A stretch of 64,000 nucleotides of DNA from the NCBI RefSeq assembly GCF_000757885.1, contig NZ_JQCR01000002.1, positions 992,001 to 1,056,000 of the forward strand, written 5' to 3'. The notes below the pieces were generated by a model. The model was not told the origin of the DNA. It saw nothing but the letters and a program-made list of their open reading frames with translations, and did not search any database. Source of the stretch: Paenibacillus wynnii. Its GTDB lineage: Bacteria; Bacillota; Bacilli; Paenibacillales; Paenibacillaceae. The translations under genes were made by a program, and so were the position numbers. Shown piece by piece: positions 1 through 8,431 of this stretch (the first letter of the stretch is position 1; each line of letters begins with the position of its first letter).

Positions 1-18
1 TATTATAATTTATTCCAT

Positions 19-1794
19 TTACAGTTGAAACCGCGATACCGATTCCTTTAGTTCGATGGATAGCGACTTTAAGTATTCCATACCCGAGGCCACTTCTCCG
101 GTAGCATGAAGCTGCTGATGAGCCGAGGCTGAGGTTTCCTCAACGGCTGCCGCTGACTGTTGGGACAAGGCGGAAATATGGTGACTGAACTCGTTCATAG
201 ATTCACTGGACTGATGCATGCGCTCCAGGTCATTACCGACTTCAATAATCGTCTCCGCCATTACGTTAACGGATCTGTTAATTTCGGCCAGCGCTTCCCC
301 GGTCTCCATGATTTGACGGCTACCTTCCTCAGTCTTACGGACTCCATTCTGCAAATGGTTAACTACGGCTTTAGAGTCATGCTGTATTCCTTGCGTAATT
401 CCTGTGATCTCAGAAACGGTTCGCTGAACATCCTCCGAAAGCTTGCGCACCTCCATGGCAACCACTGCAAAGCCGCGACCGCTATCGCCTGCTCGAGCCG
501 CCTCAATAGCCGCATTAATCGCCAGCAGATGGGTTTGTTCAGAGATCGATCGGATCGACCCAACCAGACGGAAAATCCCCTCATTCTTACGATTGAGCTC
601 AGCTAAAGTCTCCATGGACTGAGATACAACCTCAGCAATTTGCCCCATCTGAGCCACAGAGCTTTCCATCAGGGCGCTTCCTCTATCTCCTTTTTGCAAT
701 ACCTGCTGCGAATGTTGCGACAGCTCTGTACCTCTGCCTGAAGCAGCCTCGATCAAGTCATTTAGTTCCTCCAACGCCCTGGTAGCATCTACTGCGGCTT
801 CTGCCTGACTGCTTGCGCCTTGGGCCAACTCCTCCATGGTGGAAGCGATCTGACTGCCTCCCTCCTTCGTTTCCAGAATAGATTGAACCAGTATCTCACT
901 ATGCTCCCCGATAATGTTGGATACCTCTCTGATCCGGTTAACGATATCATGCAGGGCTCTATTCATTCCGTTGACCGTTTTTGCCAATACCCCAATTTCA
1001 TCAAGGTTAGGAATAAAGGTGTCCTCCACCGTCAAGTCTCCATCTGCAATTTTACGAAGATGTCCTGTAACTCTTAGCAGTGGATTAATCATCGTTCGAC
1101 GGAAGTACATATTAATAAGCGCAATAATAATTAGAACAATAACAATAGCAATACCTATCATAATAAGCGAAGAACGGAAGATGCTTACCGATAGCTCTCC
1201 CTTTGCTTCAGCCTCTTTCTGACTGAGCTTCACAAAGTCCTCCAAATCTACCTTCATAGCATTAAAGGCAATGATCCCCTTATTGGAAACTTCCAACGCT
1301 AATTCCTTATCATCTGATGAACTCAGAGTAATAACATGATTATTAATGGTCATGTATTCATCCCATTTGCGGTTCATAGATTTGAACTGCTCCTGCTGCT
1401 TAGGCTCCCGAATGGATTGTTTATAACTATCTATTGCTTCGGAAACCTTGCGAATATACTCGTTCCGCTCCTCGTCCAGTTTCTTCTTACTTGCCTGGTC
1501 AGAACTCTGAATATGCTGCAAACTCAAAGCCATAATATGCTCCGTATAATAATTCACATCGTGAATATGTTCTAGTGCAGGCATTGTCTTTTTAATAATA
1601 TCCGAGGTATTCTTCTGCATGCCATACGTTTGAAAAAGAGCATTTAAACCCATGACCAAAACAAGAAATGCCAGTATGCCGTAACTGGCAGCGATTTTGT
1701 AGCCAATACTTTTGTTATTGACGGTTATGGCTTCCTTAAACTTTTCTTTCGAGAATCCAGACATTGCATTTTTGAGTTTTGATCCTAGTTCCAT
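19..1794 (-). CDS. methyl-accepting chemotaxis protein
   Basis: This is a membrane chemoreceptor that would pass ligand signals to the CheA/CheW array. A short cytoplasmic N-terminus leads into a first membrane segment at about residues 32-54. A mostly helical extracellular four-helix-bundle type sensor follows (about 55-205), then a second membrane segment (about 208-230), a HAMP domain and a long cytoplasmic helical hairpin. The hairpin tip carries the conserved EAARAGDSGRGFAVV motif near residues 431-445, which is the CheA/CheW contact region. The start used is the ATG with TAGGAGG ten bases upstream; a longer TTG-started frame has no ribosome binding site. The ligand cannot be told from the sequence. 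No CheR-tethering pentapeptide is seen at the C-terminus. Confidence 0.95.
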   Translation of the reverse strand: MELGSKLKNAMSGFSKEKFKEAITVNNKSIGYKIAASYGILAFLVLVMGLNALFQTYGMQKNTSDIIKKTMPALEHIHDVNYYTEHIMALSLQHIQSSDQASKKKLDEERNEYIRKVSEAIDSYKQSIREPKQQEQFKSMNRKWDEYMTINNHVITLSSSDDKELALEVSNKGIIAFNAMKVDLEDFVKLSQKEAEAKGELSVSIFRSSLIMIGIAIVIVLIIIALINMYFRRTMINPLLRVTGHLRKIADGDLTVEDTFIPNLDEIGVLAKTVNGMNRALHDIVNRIREVSNIIGEHSEILVQSILETKEGGSQIASTMEELAQGASSQAEAAVDATRALEELNDLIEAASGRGTELSQHSQQVLQKGDRGSALMESSVAQMGQIAEVVSQSMETLAELNRKNEGIFRLVGSIRSISEQTHLLAINAAIEAARAGDSGRGFAVVAMEVRKLSEDVQRTVSEITGITQGIQHDSKAVVNHLQNGVRKTEEGSRQIMETGEALAEINRSVNVMAETIIEVGNDLERMHQSSESMNEFSHHISALSQQSAAAVEETSASAHQQLHATGEVASGMEYLKSLSIELKESVSRFQL

Positions 1795-1869
1795 CTGTGC
1801 TGCGCCTCCTAAGCCGATTAAAAACAAAGTCGTTTACATTATTTTCATTTCAGTTTCATAAAAGGGCAT

Positions 1870-1906
1870 AAAAAAACGCCCCCTCCTATATTTCGGCAGG
1901 CAGCGT
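1870..1906 (-). terminator. terminator downstream of dgt
   Basis: On the minus strand an interrupted GC-rich stem (ACGC pairing with GCGT plus inner CC/GG pairs) is followed by seven T. It lies about 30 bases after the dgt stop and before the chemoreceptor gene. Confidence 0.6.
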
Positions 1907-1934
1907 CCAGAACTTTAATCAAATCTCTAACGGC

Positions 1935-3344
1935 TTAATCTAAATCATAAATCGAGCCTACCTTCAGCCCATATAGCTCGTTGTATATCTTCTCGGCAAA
2001 AGCGTCCGTCATCCCGGCAATATAGTCAATTACCATATGCTCCCAGGTCCAGATCGGTTTAGCTTGGCGTTGGTCCTTCTCAAACCGCTGCAGCCAATCG
2101 GTCGGCAAAATAGATTTAGAGGTATCGGGATCCAGAAAGGCTTTCCACAGCCGCCGTAAAATCCATTCACTTCGTTTTTGCAGCCTTTGTACACGCAAAT
2201 CCCGGATCATGGTCACCCAAGCAAAGCTCTTCAGGACACTCACTGTACGCAGCATATCGTCATCCTCTTTACCTTCCTTAATGAAGGTAACTTTTTTCCA
2301 ATCCCCATCCGCAATCACACCCAGACTGGCGACAAAGGTACTGACCCAGTAAGCCTTTACCTCACGGCGGGTACGGGAGTAATCATTCTCACAGGTCGGC
2401 ATTTTCTCCGTCCATACGCGCAGGAACGAAGTAAGTACCTCCTCCACTTTGGCTCGGATTCCATCCTCCTTCCAATTCTCCCAGAAGGCATCCTCAAGTG
2501 TGGTTATTTTCTCAACAATCAGCCGTTGAATATAGGGATCATGCATGAAGTGATCATGTACCTCAATTTTGCCCGCCTTGATGCCATCCTCCAAATCATG
2601 TGCCGAATACGCGATATCATCGCAAAGATCCATGAGCTGGGCTTCCAGCGTTTTTTTACCGTCAGGTATTTTCCATTCGCTGCGAATCTCCGAGATATAG
2701 TCCCATTCATGCAGGTACATGCCCTTTTTAAGCACCGTACCGGGAAAAGGATATTTGTTGATCCCCAGCAGCACCGCATCAGATAAGTTGAGCCCATCAA
2801 TATTCTCGCGTTTCTCCAGAAACATAATCAAACGGTAGTTATGGGCGTTGCCTTCAAAATGCTCATACTTGCGCTTCATATTCTCATGAATAATCTGCCT
2901 TTGCTTAGGTTCCGCACCGGTTATTATCGCCGACTGGTTAGCCTTCTCTTCAATAAGATTATCCAGAATGCTGTCCAATACCTCTTCCCCTTTATGCCCA
3001 AAGGGAGGATGGCCGAAATCATGTGCAATGGCTGCACACTCTACGACCTCCGGATCTATGACCAGTCCAGGGTTCTTAGCCTGTCCTGTTTCCACCTCCG
3101 GATAAGAACGCAGCAGGCTTTTGGCCGCTTCACGGGCGATCTGCGCCACTTCCAGTGAATGGGTTAGGCGTGTACGGTAATAATCCCCCGTTCCTGCGCC
3201 GAACACCTGAGATTTACCCTGCAGCCGACGGAAGGTCGGCGAATGAATCAAACGTGAATAATCGCGCTCATAGGCGGCTCGTGAAGTTTCCAGGCGGGTA
3301 ATCTCCGGATACTGTCGGTGTTCTCTTTTCTCAATCAATGTCAT
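1935..3344 (-). CDS. dgt: deoxyguanosinetriphosphate triphosphohydrolase-like protein (HD domain)
   Basis: The enzyme family hydrolyses dNTPs, classically dGTP, to deoxynucleoside and tripolyphosphate, and affects dNTP pools. The HD-domain metal ligands are visible: a His in TRLTHSLEVAQIA near residue 62 and the His-Asp pair in CAAIAHDFGHPPFGHKGE near residues 108-109. The DLCDDIAYSAHDLEDG motif supplies the later Asp. At 469 residues it has the usual length of type 1 dGTPases. The chosen ATG has GGGGTGG five bases upstream; a start nine codons earlier has no ribosome binding site. It appears monocistronic and is followed by a terminator. Substrate preference within the dNTPase family is not resolvable here. 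Confidence 0.93.
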   Translation of the reverse strand: MTLIEKREHRQYPEITRLETSRAAYERDYSRLIHSPTFRRLQGKSQVFGAGTGDYYRTRLTHSLEVAQIAREAAKSLLRSYPEVETGQAKNPGLVIDPEVVECAAIAHDFGHPPFGHKGEEVLDSILDNLIEEKANQSAIITGAEPKQRQIIHENMKRKYEHFEGNAHNYRLIMFLEKRENIDGLNLSDAVLLGINKYPFPGTVLKKGMYLHEWDYISEIRSEWKIPDGKKTLEAQLMDLCDDIAYSAHDLEDGIKAGKIEVHDHFMHDPYIQRLIVEKITTLEDAFWENWKEDGIRAKVEEVLTSFLRVWTEKMPTCENDYSRTRREVKAYWVSTFVASLGVIADGDWKKVTFIKEGKEDDDMLRTVSVLKSFAWVTMIRDLRVQRLQKRSEWILRRLWKAFLDPDTSKSILPTDWLQRFEKDQRQAKPIWTWEHMVIDYIAGMTDAFAEKIYNELYGLKVGSIYDLD

Positions 3345-3532
3345 ATCCGCCACCCCAATCTGTCCAAACATATTTTGTTATTCATTATAAGTCATTTTCG
3401 TAAAAAGTTTCACGTTAAAAACAAATTTTATGCAGACCGCCAATTACAGCTTATTGCACCCTTGAAGTAAATAGAGTAGTGTTTTCCATAAGTAAAGCTT
3501 TCTACGGATTCATCCGAAGGCGTCTTGCAGAA

Positions 3533-3666
3533 TAGTTGTAGTTTGTACACTTAAAAGATCGCATTTGCCTCAAATCGCAGCTTTAATTGTACTTTTTGCA
3601 GTTATTTTCCTTGGAAAAGGCGAAAAGCGGGGGTTTCCTTGGGAATAGCTGTATAAACTACAACTA
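3533..3666. repeat. imperfect inverted-repeat element in the dgt/regulator intergenic region
   Basis: The 424-base gap between the divergent genes at 3344 and 3769 contains no convincing ORF. It holds a 17-bp inverted repeat with one mismatch (3533-3549 against 3650-3666). Internal degenerate copies of a TGTACTTTTTGCAGTTATTTTCC-like unit are present, and a related unit in reverse orientation lies just outside (about 3691-3716). This looks like a dispersed palindromic element rather than a promoter structure. Confidence 0.55.
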
Positions 3667-3768
3667 AACTCATATGGGTTGATAATCCCGGAAAATAAGT
3701 GTACAGAATACAGTTAAATCACGTTTTATTCCATTAAAATATAACCGTTATCCCTCAGGAGGAACGTA

Positions 3769-4779
3769 ATGTCTCAGGATATATCCTATACGACCGAAGA
3801 AATCGCCCAACTGCTGAAGATATCCAAATTGAAAGTATATGACTTGATCAAAAAAGGGGAGCTGCCATCCTATCGGGTGGGCAAACAAATGCGTGTTGAT
3901 GCCTCAGATCTGGAGACGTATAAGCAGCATTCACGAAGCAGCCAGTCTGCCAAGAATACTGCTACCGGAGTAACTTCTTCTGCAGTTCCCCCTTCAGTAG
4001 CGGAGCCTTCTCCTGTTCAGGACTTACCTGTGCTTTCGGCTTCGTCCCCGCTCAATAAGTCATCCGGACGCAGTATCGTAATCACCGGACAAGATATGTC
4101 CCTGGATATATTGGCGACCTATTTGGAGCGCAGCCTGCCGTCGGACCGCCCCCTTCGTTCCTACGCCGGTAGCTTGGACAGTCTGATTGCTATGTATCAT
4201 GGAGAATCGGATATTGTCAGTACACATTTGCTGGATGGTGATACGGGTGAGTATAATCTACCTTACATCCGTAAGCTGTTAGTAGGCTTCCCCTATATTG
4301 TGATCCACATGCTTACACGGAGTGCCGGATTCTACGTGCAGAAAGGCAACCCCAAAGGAATTACATCATGGACTCATTTGCAGCAGGCAGAGCTCAGACT
4401 TATTAATCGTGAGCGGGGGTCCGGTGCCCGTGTTCTGCTTGATGAACAACTGCGGCTGCTCGGAATATCTCAAGCGACTCTGAGAGGCTATGAAACCGAA
4501 GAGAACAGTCATCTGGCGGTAGCCGGTAAGGTGGCCAGAGGCGAGGCCGACATTGGCATCGGGATTGAGAAAGCGGCCAAAATTGTGGATGGCGTTGATT
4601 TCATCCCGCTTATCCAAGAGAAATACGATCTGGTCATGCTAAAAAAACCGGAGAATATGCCGTGGATCCGCTCTGTTATTGAAATTCTGCGTTCATCCGC
4701 TTTCCGAAGCGAGCTAGGCTCCATCCACGGGTATGACTTAAGCGCATCAGGAAATGTTGTACATGAAACGTTAGTTTAG
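3769..4779 (+). CDS. helix-turn-helix regulator with PBP-like (molybdate-binding-like) effector domain
   Basis: This one-component regulator has two parts. Residues 5-55 form an excisionase-type HTH (YTTEEIAQLLKISKLKVYDL) with the typical RVGKQMRVDASDLETY wing. After a Ser/Pro-rich linker (about 60-100), residues 105-325 resemble the PBP-like domain (periplasmic-binding-protein fold) that many anaerobes and Firmicutes attach to this HTH in regulators of molybdate or oxyanion transport. The start is an ATG with AGGAGG eight bases upstream. It stands alone, followed by a good terminator. The modAB genes lie 7 kb away with a palindromic element upstream, so a role as their regulator is plausible but inferred. 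Confidence 0.85.
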   Translation: MSQDISYTTEEIAQLLKISKLKVYDLIKKGELPSYRVGKQMRVDASDLETYKQHSRSSQSAKNTATGVTSSAVPPSVAEPSPVQDLPVLSASSPLNKSSGRSIVITGQDMSLDILATYLERSLPSDRPLRSYAGSLDSLIAMYHGESDIVSTHLLDGDTGEYNLPYIRKLLVGFPYIVIHMLTRSAGFYVQKGNPKGITSWTHLQQAELRLINRERGSGARVLLDEQLRLLGISQATLRGYETEENSHLAVAGKVARGEADIGIGIEKAAKIVDGVDFIPLIQEKYDLVMLKKPENMPWIRSVIEILRSSAFRSELGSIHGYDLSASGNVVHETLV

Positions 4780-4818
4780 TTGATGTTTTCAACACCGAGT
4801 ATTAATAGACCCTAATAA

Positions 4819-4868
4819 AACAGCGGTAGCCATGGACGTTAATAAAGTCCTGACTGCCGCTGTTTTTT
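4819..4868 (+). terminator. rho-independent terminator after the HTH/PBP regulator
   Basis: An 11-bp stem (AACAGCGGTAG with CTGCCGCTGTT, one wobble) is followed directly by TTTTTT. Confidence 0.85.
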
Positions 4869-4956
4869 AGAATTTCAAAAAAGAAAATGATTATATTTTT
4901 ATATCATGATAGCATTCGAAATGTATTAGATCTGATACAGAGAGGATGAAGAAGAT

Positions 4957-5409
4957 ATGAATATTAAAGTCGAAATTCTCCCGAAATATCGCATCGCGTA
5001 TGTGCGGCAAGTGGGGCCATATGGTCCTGGAAACATCACAGCCATGGAACAGTTGAAAAAATGGGCAAAGGAGAAGAATCTACTTGTTGAATCTGCAATC
5101 ATACTCGGAATTCCGCAAGACAACCCGGAGTCTACACTTCCTGAAAACTGTCGATATGATGCTTGTATTGTCCTTTCAAACGATTATCAAATGGATAATT
5201 CCATTTGCGAAAGTGAAGTTTCTGATGGGAAGTATGTTACTTGCAAAGTCAAACATACAGCGGAAGATATTCAAAAAGCATGGGCTGAAATTTTCCCGTA
5301 CTTACACAATAGTGGATATCAAATGGACAACAAACCAATTCTCGAAAGATACACCAGTGATCTGATTGACAACGATTATTGCGAGATATGTGTACCTGTA
5401 AAATCGTAA
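4957..5409 (+). CDS. GyrI-like / AraC effector-binding domain protein
   Basis: A 150-residue single-domain protein of the GyrI-like (SOUL/BacAM) fold. The N-terminal strand EILPKYRIAYVRQVGPYG is characteristic of the family, as are the Trp in LKKWA and the late segment with YCEICVPV. Free-standing members bind small hydrophobic molecules or inhibit gyrase; some are effector domains split from AraC regulators. No DNA-binding domain is present and no partner gene lies beside it. An AGAGGATGAAGA purine tract precedes the ATG. Confidence 0.8.
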   Translation: MNIKVEILPKYRIAYVRQVGPYGPGNITAMEQLKKWAKEKNLLVESAIILGIPQDNPESTLPENCRYDACIVLSNDYQMDNSICESEVSDGKYVTCKVKHTAEDIQKAWAEIFPYLHNSGYQMDNKPILERYTSDLIDNDYCEICVPVKS

Positions 5410-5424
5410 GGCAGGCAGCCCAAA

Positions 5425-5452
5425 TAGGCTACCGAATGAAATCGGTAGCCTA
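5425..5452. terminator. bidirectional hairpin between convergent genes
   Basis: A perfect 11-bp stem (5425-5435 with 5442-5452) with a six-base loop lies between two convergent genes. The T-runs are short on both strands, so termination efficiency is uncertain. Confidence 0.6.
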
Positions 5453-5466
5453 CCCTTTGAAATAGG

Positions 5467-5595
5467 TTAAGACGTAGTATGTTCCGCATCATACTCGCTG
5501 GAAAGCTCTTTCAGCGACTTAATTTCACCATGGGGATGTTGATCCTGCTTACGGGACTTCCACCCAGCTTCTTTTCTACGCTTCTGCTGACTCAT
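5467..5595 (-). CDS. small hydrophilic hypothetical protein (42 aa)
   Basis: A 42-codon minus-strand ORF encodes a very basic, hydrophilic peptide. It begins MSQQKRRKEAGWKSRKQDQ and ends with an acidic SSEYDAEHTTS tail. An AGGAGG motif lies 11 bases before the ATG and a hairpin follows the stop, which is why it is listed despite its size. It is divergent from the germination operon. No family was recognised with confidence. Its composition would suit a nucleic-acid-binding or small spore-type protein, but that is only a guess. Confidence 0.6.
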   Translation of the reverse strand: MSQQKRRKEAGWKSRKQDQHPHGEIKSLKELSSEYDAEHTTS

Positions 5596-5640
5596 CTCGG
5601 GCAAGCCTCCTCTGGAAATGCATCATGTACTACAGTATTA

Positions 5641-5669
5641 GAATGCTAAATATTACGGTTTTCATACGT
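5641..5669 (+). promoter_or_regulatory. possible sigma-G (forespore) promoter of the germination operon
   Basis: GAATG (5641-5645) and CATACGT (5663-5669) are separated by 17 bases. This is close to the B. subtilis sigma-G consensus, with five of seven bases matching at -10. Germinant receptor operons are classically forespore-expressed. The implied transcription start lies near 5676-5680. Confidence 0.5.
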
Positions 5670-5697
5670 TAGCGAAAATTTTGGAATTATTTGTTGT

Positions 5698-5739
5698 AAA
5701 TCAGGACATAGTAAGCGTTAGTTTACTATGTCCTGATTT
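5698..5739. repeat. perfect 17-bp hairpin in the gerKA leader
   Basis: Bases 5698-5714 and 5723-5739 are perfect inverted repeats around an eight-base loop. The structure ends three bases before the GGGGGGAG ribosome binding site of the next gene. It has no U-tract long enough for a normal terminator, so an operator or translational/stability element is likelier. Confidence 0.75.
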
Positions 5740-5755
5740 CATGGGGGGAGCTAAG

Positions 5756-7219
5756 ATGTACGGCAATTACAACATAGCCGGCGATGATTTTGTCCATCAG
5801 ATCACTACGGCGTTAGGCAATCCTCCTGATTTAACGATACAATACTTTCACCTCTCCTCCGATCTGATCGGATGCTGCATATTTATCAAAACCATCACCG
5901 ATTTAGAAAAAATTGAGAATTATATCATTCGGCCTTTAATCGAGGCTCCCGCTCTGAAGACAGAACATCCGGAGCGTATTATTCAAGCCGTCAATTATGT
6001 CTTTTCTGCGATACCTGTCATAGTTATAAAAAAAACGGATTTTTCAAAATGCGTGCAATCAATCTTGGAAGGTCACGTTATTCTTTTCATACCCCCGAAT
6101 AAAGAAGTATTACTCATCGACGTATCCAAATACTTATACCGAGAGATCGCCGAGTCAAAATCCGAACCTACTATACGCGGGCCCCACGATAGCTTTATCG
6201 AAAGTATAGAATCCAATATATCGTTAGTCCGCAAAAGATTAAAAACTCCACATCTGCGTATGGAAGAATGTACACTCGGGGATTCAACCCAAACCAAAGT
6301 CATCACTGCGTATTTGCAGGACGTTGCTTCACCTGAGGTGGTGAACGAATTCCGCAATCGTATAGGCTCCATAAAGACAGATAGTATTCTGGAAAGCGCC
6401 TATATTGAGGAATGGATTCAGGACAAAACATTCACCCCTTTTCCAACGCTGTATAACACCGACAGGCCCGATGTAGTGACAGCACATCTGCTAGAAGGTA
6501 GGGTTGTCGTATTTATTGATGGTGCACCGAATGTATTGATTGGTCCCTGTACCTTCTTTCAATTTTTCATTGCGGCAGAGGACTATTATCAAAGAGCCGA
6601 TGTTGCCTCGGTCCTACGCTGGCTCCGTTTTTTCTCTTTCCTATTATCGATACTCCTTCCTTCCACTTTTGTAGGTATTGTGAGTTATCATCAGGAATTA
6701 CTCCCCACTCCGTTGTTGATAAGCTTCTCCGCACAGCGTGAAGGCGTTCCTTTCCCTGCCATCGTGGAAGCTTTAGTAATGATGGTCACGTTAGAAATTT
6801 TACGCGAAGCGGGACTTCGAATGCCTCGGATCGCAGGACAGGCGATTTCTTTTGTCGGAGCAATTGTATTGGGAGAAGCAGCGGTACAAGCCGGTCTTGT
6901 TTCTGGATCTATGGTGATTGTTGTAGCCGTTACGGCAATTTCGAATTTCGTTACTCCAGCTTACAGCCTCGGAATTTCGCAAAGGTTGATTCAATTTGCC
7001 CTGTTATTTTTAGCGGGATTTATGGGCTTATATGGTGTTTTATGCGGAGTATTATTTATGTTGACACATCTTGTGACCCTGAAATCGTTTGGTGTACCCT
7101 ACTTTGCCCCGATTGCCCCCACCATCCTAGCAGATTGGAAAGATACGATTATTCGGGTTCCAAGGCCTTCCATGAAAACTTTACCGAAGACTATGAAGCC
7201 TAGACGAAAGGACAGGTAA
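5756..7219 (+). CDS. gerKA: spore germinant receptor subunit A (GerA/GerKA family)
   Basis: This is the A subunit of a nutrient germinant receptor in the inner spore membrane. The soluble N-terminal half (about residues 1-300) contains the GerA-family segments PDVVTAHLLEGRVVVFIDG and TFFQFFIAAEDYYQR. The C-terminal half has roughly four to five membrane segments, including the conserved REGVPFPAIVEALVMM stretch. The ATG at 5756 has GGGGGAG six bases upstream. A longer TTG-started frame would begin almost at the predicted transcription start and read through a hairpin, so it was rejected. It is the first gene of an A-C-B operon. Confidence 0.95.
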   Translation: MYGNYNIAGDDFVHQITTALGNPPDLTIQYFHLSSDLIGCCIFIKTITDLEKIENYIIRPLIEAPALKTEHPERIIQAVNYVFSAIPVIVIKKTDFSKCVQSILEGHVILFIPPNKEVLLIDVSKYLYREIAESKSEPTIRGPHDSFIESIESNISLVRKRLKTPHLRMEECTLGDSTQTKVITAYLQDVASPEVVNEFRNRIGSIKTDSILESAYIEEWIQDKTFTPFPTLYNTDRPDVVTAHLLEGRVVVFIDGAPNVLIGPCTFFQFFIAAEDYYQRADVASVLRWLRFFSFLLSILLPSTFVGIVSYHQELLPTPLLISFSAQREGVPFPAIVEALVMMVTLEILREAGLRMPRIAGQAISFVGAIVLGEAAVQAGLVSGSMVIVVAVTAISNFVTPAYSLGISQRLIQFALLFLAGFMGLYGVLCGVLFMLTHLVTLKSFGVPYFAPIAPTILADWKDTIIRVPRPSMKTLPKTMKPRRKDR

Positions 7220-7223
7220 ACCT

Positions 7224-8429
7224 ATGCGCTCATACAAGCTCAGTATTAAATCATTGAAAATCATAGTTTCCGCCTTGTTCTGCAGTATGTTGACAGGCTG
7301 TTGGGATCAAGTTGAAATCAATCAATTAGCGATTGTCAACATAGCAGGTATCGATAAAAACCCGAAAAGCGGTCAATATGAGGTGTTTTACCAAGTAATT
7401 AATCCTTCGGGAATATCCGGACAAGTAGGGGCTGCTCCGGTCAAATCACCTGTATATGTTTATAAAGTAGAGGGAAAGCATTTGGGAATAGCGGCCAATC
7501 AAACCTACCTTTCTATCCCAAGACAATTGTTTCCTGATCATTACCAAGTCCTCATCGTTTCGAAAAAATTGGCTATGGACGGGATGCGTGAATATCTAAA
7601 TTATATTGAACAACAACCGAACCGTCGTGCCACGGTACATATGGTGATTACGGAATCCCCAATATCTGATATTATGAATACCTTTATTCCACTAGAAAGG
7701 TTGCCCGGTCGTTCCATACAATCTTTAATCGATAACGGTTCGAAACAAACGGGAAAAATCCCCCCTTCATCAAGAGTGAAAGATGTACTGAAACCTATGG
7801 AAAGCAGCCAGCTCATGACACTTCCCATCATACGATTAAGAACAGAGAACCCGGAATCATCCTCCATTCGGTTCGAACATATCAACGCAGATAAAGGAAA
7901 CATTAAATTTGAAGGAGCCGCTATAATCAAACATGGTCGAATGATTGGAGAAATCAGCTTAGCGCAGCAAGTCTGGTACAACCTTCTCAATGATCATCTT
8001 CAAAATTTATTTCAAGCTATAGAATTTCCGGATAAACAAGTGGTCGAAATTCAAGCCGATGGCAATCCCAAGTTCTCTAAGAAATTACTATTCGCTTCGG
8101 ATAAGCCAAGTTTGAAAGTTGATATTTTGTTTAAGCTTAAGATCGCCTCCAATACTCTGGAGGATATGCTTACAGAGGATAAAGTCAAAGAGATTGAACA
8201 TCGATTTAATGAACAAGTTCACGAACAAGCAACAACGTTTTTGCAATTTGCCAAACAGAAGGATTGGGACGTACTTAGCATAGAAGAGCAAGTGAAGAAA
8301 AAAAGGGGAACCTTATGGAATGAAGCTCAGGAAGATCCTGAATTTTGGAAAAAGGTTAACGTATCCTTAACCATTCATTCACAGGTGACAACAACGGGAA
8401 CTTCTATTCATCCATATAAAGGGGACTGA
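7224..8429 (+). CDS. gerKC: spore germinant receptor subunit C lipoprotein (GerKC family)
   Basis: The C subunit is a lipoprotein on the outer face of the spore inner membrane that completes the receptor. A signal peptide ends in the lipobox LTGC at about residue 28, followed by the hallmark WDQVEINQLAIV. The rest of the 401 residues matches the usual length of Ger(x)C proteins, with the YLSIPRQLFPDHYQVLIVSK region typical of domain 1. It lies four bases after the A subunit and two bases before the B subunit, so translation is probably coupled. Confidence 0.95.
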   Translation: MRSYKLSIKSLKIIVSALFCSMLTGCWDQVEINQLAIVNIAGIDKNPKSGQYEVFYQVINPSGISGQVGAAPVKSPVYVYKVEGKHLGIAANQTYLSIPRQLFPDHYQVLIVSKKLAMDGMREYLNYIEQQPNRRATVHMVITESPISDIMNTFIPLERLPGRSIQSLIDNGSKQTGKIPPSSRVKDVLKPMESSQLMTLPIIRLRTENPESSSIRFEHINADKGNIKFEGAAIIKHGRMIGEISLAQQVWYNLLNDHLQNLFQAIEFPDKQVVEIQADGNPKFSKKLLFASDKPSLKVDILFKLKIASNTLEDMLTEDKVKEIEHRFNEQVHEQATTFLQFAKQKDWDVLSIEEQVKKKRGTLWNEAQEDPEFWKKVNVSLTIHSQVTTTGTSIHPYKGD

Positions 8430-8431
8430 CT

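Noticed and set aside
5681..5755. Upstream TTG start for gerKA
   Set aside because: It would begin at or before the predicted transcription start, has no ribosome binding site and would translate through the hairpin.
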